Part shown: positions 63,135 through 64,000 of the stretch, in pieces | Numbering within the stretch: position 1 is the stretch's first letter | How the letters are laid out: every line of letters starts with the position of its first letter | NCBI GenBank assembly: GCA_934293005.1 | Contig: CAKQYA010000012.1 | Span: 12,161 to 76,160, forward strand | Length of the DNA: 64,000 bases | Reading direction: 5' to 3' | DNA from: an uncultured Bacteroidaceae bacterium | Lineage (GTDB): Bacteria; Bacteroidota; Bacteroidia; Bacteroidales; Bacteroidaceae | Position numbers and translations under genes: made by a program | The notes under the pieces: generated by a model | Databases searched by the model: none | Seen by the model: only the letters and a program-made list of their open reading frames with translations | What the model was told of the DNA's origin: nothing

Positions 63135-64000
63135 TTAAACTCGAAAATAGGATATTCTTGTATTGATTTACAACCCATAAAACATCTATAATAATATTGT
63201 ACATATTTAAAAACGTCACTTTTTCTCTCAATTAAAGCATCGTAGAAAACTCGATAATAGTCAGAGCATTTATCATATTTCAAACGATATTCTTGCTTGA
63301 TTAGAGTGAAGTCTTTCTCAGAGAATTGCTTCCTATTAAATGCCAAGAGAGTTGTATGATCAATAATACATCTAAAAGGTTCAATCAAGTCACAAACCAA
63401 TGATTTTCTTTTAAACCATAGACGATGGTAAACTCCAACATACAGGTCAAAGCCAAACATACGAAGGAAACATTCCATGTAGTTAAACAATATAGTATAG
63501 CCAATGTCAAGTGTTACATTCAGAACATCACTCTTCATTCTTGGATGTCTACCTTTCCAATTGTGTTGTTGAAAATATGCAGCAAAGAATGATTTAGATA
63601 CAGTTCCCTCCATTCCCATTAGATGGTTGTATTCTGTGATGTCAGAGATAGTATTGATTGCGGCATCACATTGACTTATTGCTTCTTTAGTAGCCTCATC
63701 TTTTTTTCTTGTCTTTTGCAAATTTATTTTCTGATTAAGTATCTTGTTATAAACAAGAGCTTTACCTATAGTTATATCATTGGGTAAAAAATCAAATTGA
63801 CGCTTGCGAAGCAAGTAATTTGCTTCAGCTGAATTAGCCCAAAAGAAAACGGGACGTAAGTTGGGTTTCATCACAACGAGTGCAACTCCATATTTCTTGC
63901 ATTTATCTATCAGTGGAGTTGTTACAGTTATGTGTCCGATAATGAAAAGAGCCAATAACTTTTGGAAAGGAAATTTGGTTAAGGTCTTTTTCTTATCACC
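63131..64000 (-). CDS. cas1: CRISPR integrase Cas1, 5' end beyond the window
   Basis: 289 codons visible; the frame is open to the right edge (upstream residues read K-K-T-L-T-K-F-P-F-Q-K-L-L-A-L-F-I-I-G), so the gene is cut and the TTG at 63955 is not its start. Catalytic metal residues fit: Glu in M-G-M-E-G-T-V-S-K, His in G-V-Y-H-R-L-W-F and the acidic residue in C-D-L-I-E-P-F-R. The sequence is closest in style to Cas1 of type V-A loci. With Cas2 it inserts spacers at the leader end. cas4 and cas12a would be expected further right. Confidence 0.93.
   Translation of the reverse strand, partial: GDKKKTLTKFPFQKLLALFIIGHITVTTPLIDKCKKYGVALVVMKPNLRPVFFWANSAEANYLLRKRQFDFLPNDITIGKALVYNKILNQKINLQKTRKKDEATKEAISQCDAAINTISDITEYNHLMGMEGTVSKSFFAAYFQQHNWKGRHPRMKSDVLNVTLDIGYTILFNYMECFLRMFGFDLYVGVYHRLWFKRKSLVCDLIEPFRCIIDHTTLLAFNRKQFSEKDFTLIKQEYRLKYDKCSDYYRVFYDALIERKSDVFKYVQYYYRCFMGCKSIQEYPIFEFK

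Noticed and set aside
1..64000. tRNA, rRNA and complete insertion sequences
   Set aside because: I found no cloverleaf-like segments, conserved rRNA strings or transposase genes when reading both strands; short or divergent tRNAs could still be missed without a dedicated search.

Overview
The window reads as chromosomal DNA of a Bacteroidales bacterium, most likely Prevotella or a close relative. The basis is the Bacteroidetes-type promoter boxes (TAnnTTTG) upstream of many genes, a GT3-type glycogen synthase, a DUF3417-type glucan phosphorylase, an S37 peptidase, an ECF-sigma operon, a DUF4859 secreted protein, an nqrA-F sodium pump and a type V-A (Cas12a-type) CRISPR repeat. No rRNA, tRNA, integrase or complete IS was recognised.

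Layout. 0.4-6.3 kb (minus): TPR protein, glucan phosphorylase, glycogen synthase. 7.2-15.4 kb (plus): PpiD-like foldase, small secreted protein, ECF sigma operon, DUF4468 protein, small membrane protein, putative porin. 15.8-17.3 kb (minus): OmpA-like lipoprotein and monofunctional transglycosylase. 17.5-31.4 kb (plus): proS, S37 peptidase, clpC, htpG, glmS, trmD, a sigma-54 activator/LptE/conserved protein/secG cluster. 31.4-32.5 kb is a 1 kb gene desert. 32.5-38.1 kb (plus): HU-like/SPOR protein, FHA protein, two AraC paralogues, nhaA. 38.2-39.8 kb (minus): dnaB. 40.1-45.8 kb (plus): nqrABCDEF. 46-55 kb: methyltransferase, ispE, a gatC-like permease plus an exported KduI, DUF4859 protein, carboxymuconolactone-decarboxylase-family protein. 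55.3-60.2 kb (plus): porin and pstSCAB. 60.2-64 kb: accessory region with a candidate small RNA, a broken phage-like gene, a 501-bp transposon-derived element, the CRISPR array, cas2 and cas1 (cut by the window edge).

How the genes work together. nqr makes a sodium gradient that nhaA can use or balance. Porin plus pstSCAB make a phosphate uptake route from outer membrane to cytoplasm. Glycogen synthase and phosphorylase form a storage/mobilisation pair. The CRISPR array is transcribed leftward, away from cas2/cas1; its leader promoter lies between cas2 and the newest repeat.

Main observations. (1) The oldest, degenerate CRISPR repeat is split by a 501-bp element with 24-bp terminal inverted repeats and a perfect 8-bp target duplication; removing the element and one duplication restores an exact 36-nt repeat. 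(2) That element carries four palindromes at exact 23-bp spacing. (3) Next to it is a phage-like gene broken in a run of nine A's. (4) A compact promoter/nested-hairpin/terminator unit at 60.6 kb looks like an undescribed small RNA. (5) A PTS-type EIIC permease without other PTS parts sits beside a KduI isomerase with a signal peptide. (6) A family of MITE-like repeats shares the terminus AACCCAAATCGGTCATTAG and has an internal 22-bp repeat that varies in copy number.
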